A DNA stretch of 51,802 nt, from the NCBI GenBank assembly GCA_019694655.1, contig JAIBBN010000018.1:1-51802 (forward strand), read 5' to 3'. This DNA comes from Leptospirales bacterium (GTDB lineage: Bacteria; Spirochaetota; Leptospiria; Leptospirales; Leptonemataceae). The notes below the pieces were generated by a model. It was not told the origin of the DNA and did not search any database. It saw nothing but the letters and a program-made list of their open reading frames with translations. Below are positions 24,422-33,159 of the stretch, one piece after another (positions within the stretch are counted from its first letter, which is position 1; the number at the start of each line of letters is the position of its first letter). Position numbers and translations under genes: made by a program.

Positions 24422-25225
24422 TCAACCCGAAATCGGCAGTCCGGCCGCCGGCGCAGTCTGCCCTTGCTGCATACGGCTTGCGATCACGCGGGCCCGCTCG
24501 CCGTGGCGTTTTTGCCTGGGCGAGGGCATACTGGCAAGGTATTGATACAATTTGACTTCGAATTCGAGATTGCGCTCAACGCCTTCATTGACGCGGCCCA
24601 GCAGCGCACGGCAAGGCATGACCATGTGGCGGGTATTGACCGTTTCCGGTCGGACGCGCTCAATGATGCGCTCTACGGCCGGCGTGTGGATTCCGCCGCC
24701 GACGGAAGTGCGCAGGTCATTTTCACGCGCGTGGGCCACAATGATCGAGCAGAGTTCGAGGACGCGGTCATCGTCGGCAGAAAGGCCCATCGAACCGGAA
24801 AGATCGGAGCGCGCCGCCGTCAACTGGTCCAGCTCGCGGGCTTCGGCCGATTTCAGTATTTCATTCAAATTGCGAAAGCCGACGATGGTCTCCAGATTTA
24901 CGCCCTTCTGCATGCGCTCATAGCCGGAGGCGCCCAGCACATCGTGCAAAGTTTCAATGAATTTTGCAAGAGCGTAGTGTGATTCAATCATCGGCGCTAT
25001 GATGGCATCCACGCCAATGCGCGCCATTTCACGTATATCGTTGCGCGCCTCTGGCCCGCCAACCTTGACGTAGAGCGGGATGATTTGGTCGCTGATGGCG
25101 CGCAGCAGCCTGATTTCATCGAAGGACATATCCTCGACTTCAGTGCCTGTTTTTAGCGCACAGAGGAATCCGGCGGAATGAAGCTCGCGGAGCTGCTCGC
25201 GAAGACTGGCAAAGCTGGGCGTCAT
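24422..25225 (-). CDS. HpcH/HpaI aldolase / citrate lyase-like protein
   Basis: 267 residues, TIM-barrel type. Recognisable elements are FLCALKTGTEVEDMS near the start, YVKVGGPEARNDIREM, IIAPMIESHYAL (metal-site Glu strand), NLETIVGFRN and RSDLSGSMGL, followed by SVGGGIHTPAV. The family cleaves or forms C-C bonds using CoA esters or 2-keto acids with a divalent metal; the substrate is not clear, and the last 30 residues are low-complexity. GGGGGAAT about 8 nt before ATG 25225 supports the start over the upstream M. Divergent from the crotonase gene. Confidence 0.78.
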   Translation of the reverse strand: MTPSFASLREQLRELHSAGFLCALKTGTEVEDMSFDEIRLLRAISDQIIPLYVKVGGPEARNDIREMARIGVDAIIAPMIESHYALAKFIETLHDVLGASGYERMQKGVNLETIVGFRNLNEILKSAEARELDQLTAARSDLSGSMGLSADDDRVLELCSIIVAHARENDLRTSVGGGIHTPAVERIIERVRPETVNTRHMVMPCRALLGRVNEGVERNLEFEVKLYQYLASMPSPRQKRHGERARVIASRMQQGQTAPAAGLPISG

Positions 25226-25392
25226 AGCGGAATTCCCCCTGAACATTCTATCGGCTTTTGCTCCAGGAAAATTATGAAAAAGTAGAGCGTGCGCCGAACC
25301 GCCGGCGGCCCGGAATTCAGTGGCAGCAGAAGCGGCGCCCTGCGGTCATGACGCGGCCAGAATGGCGGCCTCGCGGTCGCCGGGAGAAAGCG

Positions 25393-26163
25393 ATGTCGAC
25401 CGTTCAAATTGAGAAGAAAGAGCGCTACAGTATCCTGACTATCGATCGGCCGCAGGCGCTCAATGCACTCAATGCCACAGTACTCAGCGAATTGAAGCAT
25501 GCCGTGCAGGCCGTCGCCGGACAGCCGGATCAGCGCGCCATCATTGTTACCGGCGCAGGCGCCAAAGCCTTTGTTGCCGGCGCGGACATCGCTGCCATGC
25601 AGGAGATGAGTTCCGGCGATGCTCATCAATTTGCGCAACTGGGTCACGCCTGCATGAACGCCATTGCCCACTCAAGGCTGATCTCCGTGGCCGCCGTCAA
25701 CGGCTTTGCGCTGGGCGGCGGCATGGAGTTGGCTCTGGCCTGCGATATGCGCTTTGGCGCAGATAGCGCGCGCGTGGGACTGCCGGAGGTAACGCTGGGT
25801 TTGATACCGGGCTTCGGCGGCACGCAACGCCTGGCGCGCCTGGTGGGCGCGGGGCTCGCCATGGAAATCATTCTCAGCGGCGAGATGATTCTTGCCCCGC
25901 GTGCGGCGGAGATTGGGCTCTTGAACCGCATCTATCCGGCGGCGCAACTGCTCGAGGAAACAGAAAAGTTTGTACAAACGATGCTCAGCGGAAAGTCCTT
26001 CGTAGCGCAAGCATCCGCGCGGCGCGTCATTGCTGAAGGACTCGACCAAAGTCTGGCGCGCGGACTGGAGACAGAGATTGAGTTTTTTGCGGAGCTCTTC
26101 AAGGGCGAACATCCGCGTCTGGGAATGAGCGCCTTCCTCTCCAAACAAAAGCCGGATTTCTAA
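25393..26163 (+). CDS. enoyl-CoA hydratase / 3-hydroxybutyryl-CoA dehydratase
   Basis: Crotonase-fold enzyme of 256 residues that hydrates enoyl-CoA or dehydrates 3-hydroxyacyl-CoA. Both catalytic glutamates are present: E112 in LGGGMELALACD and E132 in GLPEVTLGLIPGFGGTQRL. The oxyanion-hole segments AFVAGADIAAM and NGFALGGG are intact. GGAGAA lies 6 nt before ATG 25393; an in-frame extension of 45 codons upstream is composed of unlikely sequence and is rejected. No other beta-oxidation genes are adjacent, so short-chain (crt-like) use is a guess. Confidence 0.92.
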   Translation: MSTVQIEKKERYSILTIDRPQALNALNATVLSELKHAVQAVAGQPDQRAIIVTGAGAKAFVAGADIAAMQEMSSGDAHQFAQLGHACMNAIAHSRLISVAAVNGFALGGGMELALACDMRFGADSARVGLPEVTLGLIPGFGGTQRLARLVGAGLAMEIILSGEMILAPRAAEIGLLNRIYPAAQLLEETEKFVQTMLSGKSFVAQASARRVIAEGLDQSLARGLETEIEFFAELFKGEHPRLGMSAFLSKQKPDF

Positions 26164-26197
26164 CTCTGCCGATTGGACGCCAATTTTGACGTTTGCG

Positions 26198-28075
26198 ATG
26201 CTCAAACATTGGATGCAAAGGCGCTGGCGGGCGCTGCATGGACCCGGCGAGCAAGAGCGGATTCTGGCATCGCTCAGCGAACTGATTGCAGACCCCGATG
26301 ATGCCAGCGAAGCATCGCTTCAACGCCGCCTGGTGCGCGGACTGGCGGCAGCGCTCAATGCAGAGTTTGCTTGCCTGGCGGTCGTGGAAGAGGGCGAGTC
26401 GCTTGCACTTCGTCCGGTCGCCCGCCAGCTGCCGGCCGATGCCGACGACGCCCAGGTGAAGCTTGCATCCGATGCAGTCTTTTCCGGGATCTTTCAGGAA
26501 GAATTGCGCCTGGTTTCGGACCATGCAGCGCGGAAAGTAGGCGGCGCCGAGGGCGCCGCAGCGCTTGCGTCGCTAGGCCTGCGCAGTTGTGCAGCGCTGG
26601 CGCTCTTTGACCATCGCCGCCAGCCGCTGGGCGCGCTGGCCGTCGCCTCGCGTCGCGCCTTCCAGGACCCGGACGCGACGCTGTCCATCGCCCGTTTGTT
26701 TGCCGGTCGCGCCGCTGCCGAGCTGCAGCGCGAACGCACACAGCGTCGGCTGGAAGCCACCGAGCACGATTTCCGTCAGTTGATGGAGCATGCGGCGGAT
26801 GGAATCGTAGTAACAGATGTTGGCGGCCGCATTCAATTTGTGAATGAACGCATCTGCGAGATGGTTGGCGCCAGCGCCGCGGAATTGCGCGGCCGTTTCT
26901 TCCGCGATTTCTTGCAAGAGGATGAGGCGCGCCTGCTGGCCTTTGATCACAAACGTCTCAGTCGCGATCACAGCGTCTCGCTGCTGCGCAGCTTGCGTCG
27001 CGCCGACGGCAGCGAACGGCCGATTGAAGTTAGCGCCAATCGCTTGAGCGATGGCCGGATCATGGCGATCATCCGCGACGTCAGCGAACGGTTGCGCGCC
27101 GAGCAGGAGCGCAAGTCCTATCTGGAAACGCTGGCGCTGCTGGAAGAAGCGGTCGTTGAACTCGATGCCCAATGTCGGATTGTTCGCGTGAGCGATTCCT
27201 GGCGGCGCCTGTTCAAGAATCAGAGCGAGGAAGGACCTGTTGGCCGTCCTCTGGAAGAGAGCATTCACCCCGATTACCAGTACTACCTGTCGCAGAATCT
27301 GCAGCGAGCGCTGAAGGGCGAGCGGCAGCAGGCGACAATTCAGGCGCCGGCGCCGCTGTCAAACGGCAGTAACATGTGGTTGGAGGGGAAGTTCGTGCCC
27401 CTCCAGCGCGAGGGGAAGGTGGTCGGTTTGCGCGGGGTATTGCGCGATGTTACCCTGGACCACCTGAATGATCGACAGATCTCCTTTTACGCCTACTATG
27501 ATAATCTCACCGGATTGCCCAATCGAATTCGAATGGAAGAGAATCTGACGCGCGGTCTGATTCGCGCCGAACATGGCGGCCAGAGATTGGCTCTTGGCAT
27601 CATTGACCTCGACAAGCTGGACGAAATCAACAGCTCCTTCGGTCATCGCATTGGCGATAAGGCGCTGCTGCACGTCTGCGATCAGATTCGCGCCGCGCCA
27701 GGCGGCGGCGAGAACCTTTATCGCTGGAGCGGCGATAAGTTCGTTGTTATTCTTTCGGAACTCTCAGACCTGGATACGTTAAAGGCGATTGGGGCAAGAT
27801 TGGTTGATGCCTGCCAACAATCCCTGGACGTCGAAGGCGAGCAGATTCGCATCTCCTGCAGCATTGGCTTTGCAGTGTATCCAGACGACGGCTTGACCGC
27901 CGAGATTTTGATGGGCCAGGCCGATCGGGCGCTGAGCCACGCCAAGGCGCAGGGCGGATCAAACTACCAGCTGGCCAGATCAGCGCCACAGAAGGGGCTG
28001 CAGCGAGAGCAACTGGCGATGCGCAACCGTCTGGCAACGGCCATTGCCAATCGCGAGATCACCGCATTTTTTTAA
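26198..28075 (+). CDS. GAF-PAS-PAS-GGDEF protein, 5' part of an interrupted GGDEF-EAL gene
   Basis: 625 residues before a TAA. Domains in order: GAF-like (about 15-175), PAS (about 190-300; HAADGIVVTDVGGRIQFVNE), second PAS (about 310-425), and GGDEF (about 435-595; YDNLTGLPNRI and IIDLDKLDEINSSFGH are intact). The signature GGDEF reads SGDKF (RWSGDKFVVIL), so cyclase activity is unlikely. The protein then enters an EAL domain and stops at ITAFF, where other members continue FFQAKV. Downstream codons in the same frame encode the rest of the EAL domain. ATG 26198 is preferred over TTG 26186. Confidence 0.85.
   Translation: MLKHWMQRRWRALHGPGEQERILASLSELIADPDDASEASLQRRLVRGLAAALNAEFACLAVVEEGESLALRPVARQLPADADDAQVKLASDAVFSGIFQEELRLVSDHAARKVGGAEGAAALASLGLRSCAALALFDHRRQPLGALAVASRRAFQDPDATLSIARLFAGRAAAELQRERTQRRLEATEHDFRQLMEHAADGIVVTDVGGRIQFVNERICEMVGASAAELRGRFFRDFLQEDEARLLAFDHKRLSRDHSVSLLRSLRRADGSERPIEVSANRLSDGRIMAIIRDVSERLRAEQERKSYLETLALLEEAVVELDAQCRIVRVSDSWRRLFKNQSEEGPVGRPLEESIHPDYQYYLSQNLQRALKGERQQATIQAPAPLSNGSNMWLEGKFVPLQREGKVVGLRGVLRDVTLDHLNDRQISFYAYYDNLTGLPNRIRMEENLTRGLIRAEHGGQRLALGIIDLDKLDEINSSFGHRIGDKALLHVCDQIRAAPGGGENLYRWSGDKFVVILSELSDLDTLKAIGARLVDACQQSLDVEGEQIRISCSIGFAVYPDDGLTAEILMGQADRALSHAKAQGGSNYQLARSAPQKGLQREQLAMRNRLATAIANREITAFF
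28073..28075 (+). other. in-frame nonsense codon at conserved EAL glutamine
   Basis: The sequence ttt ttt TAA gcc aag gtg reads F F stop A K V, where EAL proteins have the FYQP/FFQAKV-type Gln. One C-to-T change (CAA to TAA at 28073) explains it. Because reading frame is unchanged on both sides, an indel in the T7 run is not needed and would not restore it. Confidence 0.85.
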
Positions 28076-28081
28076 GCCAAG

Positions 28082-28777
28082 GTGCGGGCGCGATCGCACG
28101 AGCTGGTTGGATTTGAGGCGCTGGCTCGCTGGCTCGACCCCTCGGGCAAGCCGCGCGTGAGTCCGGCGATGTTTATCCCGGTTGCCGAAAATATGGGTCT
28201 GATTGCCGATCTGGGCGAGCAGATCCTGGAGCGCGGTCTGGAAATGCTGCAGAAGCTGCAACGACAGGGCGTGCTGTTGCAGATGTCGGTCAACGTATCG
28301 CGCCGTCAATTGAGCGATCCGTTTTTCATCGATCGCATCAAACGAGCAGCCGATCGCTTCGGCATCGACGCCGAGCGGATTACACTGGAAGTTACCGAAA
28401 GCGTCGCTATGCTGGAGGTGGACTTTGCCATCGAACGTTTACGCGCTTTGCATCACGAGGGCTTCGCGCTCTCCATCGATGATTTCGGCACCGGCTATTC
28501 CACTCTGGCGCAGCTGCATGAAATGCCCGTCAACGAACTGAAGATCGATATGTCCTTTGTGCGTCGGATCGAAACCTATGAGGGGCTTCAAGTAGTGCAG
28601 GCAATCTCCAATATGGGTCGTGCGTTGAATATGGATGTCGTCGCTGAAGGCGTCGAGTCGCTGAATACCATTCGGCGATTGGAAGAGATCGGGATCAATA
28701 TCCTGCAGGGCGACTATTTCAGTAAGCCGCTGCCGCCGAATGAGTTCCTGGATTACGCGCTGGCTCAGCGGCGCTGA
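28082..28777 (+). CDS. EAL domain, 3' part of the interrupted gene
   Basis: 231 codons in the same frame as the upstream part. All canonical EAL motifs survive: VGFEALARWLDP, SVNVSRRQL, LEVTESVAM, IDDFGTGYS, ELKIDMSFV, VVAEGVES and LQGDYFSKPL. So the phosphodiesterase core is intact except for its first strand. The only early start is GTG 28082, six bases past the stop and without a ribosome site; reinitiation is possible but unproven. If translated alone it would lack the Gln-bearing strand. It overlaps the convergent MdoB-like gene by 13 bp. Confidence 0.75.
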   Translation: MRARSHELVGFEALARWLDPSGKPRVSPAMFIPVAENMGLIADLGEQILERGLEMLQKLQRQGVLLQMSVNVSRRQLSDPFFIDRIKRAADRFGIDAERITLEVTESVAMLEVDFAIERLRALHHEGFALSIDDFGTGYSTLAQLHEMPVNELKIDMSFVRRIETYEGLQVVQAISNMGRALNMDVVAEGVESLNTIRRLEEIGINILQGDYFSKPLPPNEFLDYALAQRR

Positions 28778-30744
28778 GCTTCCAGCTCCTGCAGGGTCGC
28801 TGCATCGGGCCAGAGGCGATTGGTTTGCTGCAGTGTGCGGGCAAACTGGTAGTAGCGCTGCGCATTTTCCAGATAGCGCGCCAATATTTCCGGCTGCTGT
28901 GCGCTGAAATCGCGGTCCGAGGCCGGGTAGCGAGCGGTGAGTAGCGTCTGCTTCTTCACGGAGGGCCAGCGAATCAAAAGATAGTCGCCTTCGATCCAAC
29001 CGATGACATTGGCGCCGCTGTAGAATGCATAGCTTTGCTGCGTCGGCGGCGCAAACAGGTCGCGACCCATACTGGAGTAATAGACGCCGCCGCCCGCCAG
29101 ATGCAGGACCGAGGGCAAAAGATCAATTTGTGAAGCGACCTCCTCGATGCGCGCCGGCGCGATCCGTCCTGGCGCATAGATCAGCAGCGGGATATGACGG
29201 TCATCCAGATAACTTAGGTCCGTATGATGCGCATGATCGGCGACCAGGATAAAGATTGTATTGCGAAAATAAGGTCGCTTGCGCGCCTCTTCGAAGAACT
29301 GGCCGATCAAACGATCGCTGTAGTGATAGCTGTTCAAATAAAGGTGCTGCGGCGTGGACTCGTCGTAGATCGCTTCGCCCGGCCCAGGTTGCAAGTAGGG
29401 ATGGTGCGTATTCAGGGTAAAAAGCGCCGCCAGAAATGGCTGTGGCGTGCGATCCATGTTCTGCAGCAGGGTTTGCAGCGTATCGCGGTCATCGAAGCCC
29501 CACGCCGTTCCTTCGGCATTCAGCCCGGCAGCATGCAACTCACGATCGCTAATCGTTCGCTGGAATCCGGCGCGCGGCACAAAGCGATCCAGATTATCAA
29601 AAGTCAGATCGCCGCCGTAAATGAAAAGGCTGCTGTAGCCCAGCTTGCCAAGCAGGCCGCCCATCCCGCCCAGACGATCCTGGATTTCCGTTGAACGTAA
29701 AATCGTTCTGCTGCTGCGATCAGGGAATCCGCCAAAGATAGCATAAATGCCGTTGGCGCTGCGTCCGCCGGTAGAAAAAAAACGACGGTAGTATCGGCCG
29801 CCCTCAATCAGCTTTTGTAGATTTGGCGCAGTGCGCGGATCGCCGCCATGCTCCTGCAAGTAGCGCGCCGTGTAGCTTTCCAGAATCAGGAATACGAAGT
29901 TTGGTCGATTTTGCGCAGCGGCATTGGCTGGCATGTAACGCAGCGCCGGAAAGCGGGCGCTGACAAAGGCCTGAGGACGATCGATCAATGATTGCACGCG
30001 TTCGATGTTTTGCTGTTCGTCGAAATTGCGAAATTCCTCTTCACGGTCGCGGGAATCGCGCGAAACAGTGAAGGCGCCGTTGAGCGGCAGATTGTTCAGG
30101 TAGACATTTTCTTTGCGCATGGCATCCGGCGGGCGCAAAGGGCTTTCCTGCCATCCGCCGCGCAAGGCAACCAGGAGCAGCGGCAGCGTCGCCGCCAGGT
30201 GCAGGGCGAAGGCAGCCGCCGGTCGCATTGTTCCGACGGGCTGCGCCGCGCGATGCGCCGGCAGCCAGCCGCCGCGCCGCAGGACCAGCCAGACGCCGAG
30301 CGCCAGCCACAAGGGAATTTGCAAAAGAAAAGTTGAGAAGAGCCAGGGATTGCTTTCTTCGACGCTGGCCAGTAGCGTGGGCAGATCAGTGAAGTAGGCG
30401 TAAAATTCCCAGCCAAGGTGCTTGTCGTTCACCGAAAAATTGAAGGCGCTGCCAATCAGGATCAGATGGACAAAGCCAAGCAGAATCCATTGCCCGAATT
30501 CGAGCAGACGCAACAGTGGCGCCAGTCGCGGTTCGGCGCGCGCCAGATGGTAGAGCGGCAGGATCAACAGGATTGGCGCAATGACCGGAATTGTAGCCAG
30601 ATCAAAGCGCAGACCGAAGAGCCATTGTTCGACGATCTGCTGCCAGGGATTTGGCTGGTAGTAGATTACCAGGAATAAGAGGCGGTGGAAAATCAATAGC
30701 AGCCACGCCGCAGCGATCCAGAAGGCCGTTTTTTTTATCGCCAT
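28765..30744 (-). CDS. LTA synthase / MdoB family phosphoglycerol transferase-like enzyme
   Basis: 659 residues. Five membrane segments in the first 190 residues are followed by an extracytoplasmic sulfatase/alkaline-phosphatase-fold domain: NFVFLILESYTARYL gives the metal Glu, TGGRSANGIYAIFGGFPD contains the likely nucleophile (Ser where LtaS has Thr), then IYGGDLTFDN, FDDRDTL, LNTHHPY and ILVADHAHHTD. In related enzymes this moves phosphoglycerol or phosphoethanolamine head groups onto envelope glycans or lipids; the substrate here is open. ATG 30744 begins the first membrane helix; 30 upstream codons are rejected. Divergent from the exported protein at 30834. Confidence 0.86.
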   Translation of the reverse strand: MAIKKTAFWIAAAWLLLIFHRLLFLVIYYQPNPWQQIVEQWLFGLRFDLATIPVIAPILLILPLYHLARAEPRLAPLLRLLEFGQWILLGFVHLILIGSAFNFSVNDKHLGWEFYAYFTDLPTLLASVEESNPWLFSTFLLQIPLWLALGVWLVLRRGGWLPAHRAAQPVGTMRPAAAFALHLAATLPLLLVALRGGWQESPLRPPDAMRKENVYLNNLPLNGAFTVSRDSRDREEEFRNFDEQQNIERVQSLIDRPQAFVSARFPALRYMPANAAAQNRPNFVFLILESYTARYLQEHGGDPRTAPNLQKLIEGGRYYRRFFSTGGRSANGIYAIFGGFPDRSSRTILRSTEIQDRLGGMGGLLGKLGYSSLFIYGGDLTFDNLDRFVPRAGFQRTISDRELHAAGLNAEGTAWGFDDRDTLQTLLQNMDRTPQPFLAALFTLNTHHPYLQPGPGEAIYDESTPQHLYLNSYHYSDRLIGQFFEEARKRPYFRNTIFILVADHAHHTDLSYLDDRHIPLLIYAPGRIAPARIEEVASQIDLLPSVLHLAGGGVYYSSMGRDLFAPPTQQSYAFYSGANVIGWIEGDYLLIRWPSVKKQTLLTARYPASDRDFSAQQPEILARYLENAQRYYQFARTLQQTNRLWPDAATLQELEAQRR

Positions 30745-30833
30745 GGCGGGGGAGTGTACCAAATTGGATGAGGTTGAGCGCGGTTGCTGGTCGCAAGAAA
30801 AATTTGACCGGCTTTCCGGCCCCAGGAGTGGCA

Positions 30834-31415
30834 ATGTATTTGCTGCGTAGTTTGAAGGGCTTCCATTGCCTTTTTTCTCTGCTGTGCATTTTCGCTGCAG
30901 GTCCGCTCCTTGCTGGAGAAACCCGGCTGGAGGGCGCAGGCGTCAGCGTATGGATCCCGGAAGGCTGGACGGTGCGCGAGGAAAGCGGCCGCAGCTCCAT
31001 TGCCGATCCGGAGGAGAAGGTCTTCCTGCTGATTACGCCTCTGGGCGATAGCGGCGTTGATCCGCTCAGCGACTACCAGAGCGTAATCGATCATATGATC
31101 GCGCAGGCCAGCTGGAAGACCGCCCCGCATCGAACGCTGATCCACGGCCAATCGGCCTTCTCGGTAGATGGCGAAGGGCAGACCGGCGACGGCGAGGAAG
31201 TTGAGTTTTCTTTAGTAATGCTCAGAGCCGCGGACGGACGAACCGTACTGGCGTTGGGAGTCGCCCGCGAAGGCGCCATGCCACAATTCCGGCAGACGTT
31301 GATGCGCATTGTTCGCAGCATTCGCCCGGCCCCGGCGGCCCCGCAGAGCCCGGCGCAACCGGAGCAAGCGCCGCCAGGCAATGGCGACAAGGCCAGCGAG
31401 CAAGCGCAGGTCTAG
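30834..31415 (+). CDS. exported protein of unknown function
   Basis: 193 residues with a signal peptide (MYLLRSLKG, hydrophobic core, GPLLAGETRL). The mature region begins VSVWIPEGWTVREESGR and has an alternating strand pattern like the PsbP/LpqN-type folds, though no family is certain. The tail is Pro/Ala/Gln-rich and low-complexity. CAGGAG six nt before ATG 30834 fixes the start; the longer open frame upstream overlaps the divergent MdoB-like gene. It ends 6 bp before the convergent MORN-FecR gene. Confidence 0.72.
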   Translation: MYLLRSLKGFHCLFSLLCIFAAGPLLAGETRLEGAGVSVWIPEGWTVREESGRSSIADPEEKVFLLITPLGDSGVDPLSDYQSVIDHMIAQASWKTAPHRTLIHGQSAFSVDGEGQTGDGEEVEFSLVMLRAADGRTVLALGVAREGAMPQFRQTLMRIVRSIRPAPAAPQSPAQPEQAPPGNGDKASEQAQV

Positions 31416-31421
31416 GATCGA

Positions 31422-33059
31422 CTACGGCGCCGGCTGAGGCGCCGGTTGCGGACGCTGCGCCGGCAAGGGATCGTCTTCCGAATAGTAGTCGATGTGATCG
31501 ATTTGATTCACCTCAATACGGAAGACGCCATCGGTCGCATGCATGATCAAAATTTCGCCAGCCTGGGCTACTACCGAACCGGCCTTTTGCGATCCGCTAC
31601 GAAAGGTTACAATTTCAAGAATCTGATAGCGAGAGCGCAACTGATCATGCGTCAGCTGACCTGTTTCACGCTGCAGATTTTGCTGTAGATCGGAAGCGGC
31701 TGCGTCGAGCCGCCTGTTGTAGCTTGAGCCAACGGCCTCGCGCACGCTGCTGGACGGACGCCCCTGAGTCTGTCCTGGATCTTCGATCGCCGATTGCAGT
31801 TCCGTGTCAGGCAGGCGAACGATCAGCGCGCGCTCGGCCTGCTCCTGGGCGCTGAAGGTTGCAGGCGCGCTTTCTGGCGCGGCGCTGCGCTCCAGCAATT
31901 GCAGCGCCGACTGGCTCTCCCGGTTCTGCAATGCCGCCTGTGCAGCCGCCGCGCTGCCCTGCGCTTCGATGATGACGCGGTCGAGCTGCTGCGCGCGCTC
32001 AAGCATGGCTGGATCAAGCGCGCCTTGTTGGCCGGCGCCAATGGTTACGCTCTGATGTTCGATGGCAGCCACGATGCGACGCAATTCGGAACTGGCCTGC
32101 AATTCTTCGGGAGCAATCCGGTCCACTCCGGGCAAATCCGGCGAAACGCCCACCTCGCCCTCGAAAACGCGCAAGGTTGCCAGACGACCGCCCTCATCCA
32201 GTTCGACAACAAAGGTCGTACCATGAACTTGAAAACGCGCCCCGGCGCTGCGAATCTGCAACGGCGGCGCACCCTCCTCGCGTTTGTAGTCGACCAGTAC
32301 GCTGCCACGTTCCAGCACCAGCACTCGAGCGCGATGGAGATCGGCGGGAATCAACAGCACGCTGTAGGGTCGCAAGCGAATGGAAAGTCCGCCGATCGCC
32401 TGAATGTCCGCCGGCCGTTCGCCTGCCAGAATCCGATCGCCAGGCAGTAGCGCCATCCCGGATCGCCCGGCCAGGCTCTGGCCCCCGCGCTCTACTGTAG
32501 CATCCTGACCGGCATAGAGGACAAGCAGCGCCGCCTGGAGACCATCGCTGCAATGCAGCCCCTGCCGATCGAGCAGGCAGGGGCGCCCCGGCCGGCCGCC
32601 AAGCGCGCCTTGCGCCTGCCACATGCCGCGAAATTGACCCTCAAAACTGCGACCGTCCTCGAAGCGATAAATGCCTGCGCCGCGGGGCGCGCCATCGGCA
32701 AATTGACCGCGAAAACTGGCGCCGTTGGCAAAGCGGTATTCGCCCTGGCCATGGCGCTGGCCGTCGACGAAGCCGCCGCTGTAGGTATCGCCATTGGCAT
32801 AGCGATAGGTCCCCGATCCATGGCGTCGCCCATTTTGAAACTGACCTTCGTAGACGCTGCAGTCGGCGTAGAGGACGCGACCGGAACCTGTCTGGCAATT
32901 GCCGTGCTGGCAAAGCGAGCTACAGCCTGACGCAGCGCCGTGTTCGGCCGCCTGATTACGAGCCGGCAAATCAGGCGCCGGAGCGCCTTGCGCTGCAAGC
33001 GAGGCAGCGGCAATCAGCACAGTTAGCGCAAGTAGCACAGCAGGGATGCGGAACGCCAT
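31422..33059 (-). CDS. secreted MORN-repeat and FecR-domain protein
   Basis: 545 residues. A signal peptide (1-24) is followed by a Cys-rich strip (SGCSSLCQHGNC) and about three to four MORN repeats (70-143), such as YEGQFQNGRRHGSGTYRYAN and FRGQFADGAPRGAGIYRF. A FecR-type domain follows (about 195-310): ILAGERPADIQ, LRPYSVLLI and VLERGSVLVDYK, with FQVHGTTFVVELDEGG and LRVFEGEVGV. Then comes a helical, Gln-rich region and a Pro-rich end. MORN repeats often bind lipids or scaffold cell-wall machinery; FecR domains often sense or carry polymers. The exact role is unknown. Confidence 0.82.
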   Translation of the reverse strand: MAFRIPAVLLALTVLIAAASLAAQGAPAPDLPARNQAAEHGAASGCSSLCQHGNCQTGSGRVLYADCSVYEGQFQNGRRHGSGTYRYANGDTYSGGFVDGQRHGQGEYRFANGASFRGQFADGAPRGAGIYRFEDGRSFEGQFRGMWQAQGALGGRPGRPCLLDRQGLHCSDGLQAALLVLYAGQDATVERGGQSLAGRSGMALLPGDRILAGERPADIQAIGGLSIRLRPYSVLLIPADLHRARVLVLERGSVLVDYKREEGAPPLQIRSAGARFQVHGTTFVVELDEGGRLATLRVFEGEVGVSPDLPGVDRIAPEELQASSELRRIVAAIEHQSVTIGAGQQGALDPAMLERAQQLDRVIIEAQGSAAAAQAALQNRESQSALQLLERSAAPESAPATFSAQEQAERALIVRLPDTELQSAIEDPGQTQGRPSSSVREAVGSSYNRRLDAAASDLQQNLQRETGQLTHDQLRSRYQILEIVTFRSGSQKAGSVVAQAGEILIMHATDGVFRIEVNQIDHIDYYSEDDPLPAQRPQPAPQPAP

Positions 33060-33159
33060 AGATCAAACTGACCACGCTTGAGGGATGCGTGCGTCGCGAC
33101 CTTTTTTGTTCAGAATGGAATTTTTCGAGGCCAGCCAGAGGCAGGCGTCGGCGCTTTGT

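Noticed and set aside
28765-30744. Ser in place of Thr at the LtaS-like nucleophile as inactivation
   Set aside because: Ser serves as nucleophile in related alkaline-phosphatase-fold enzymes, so function is plausible.
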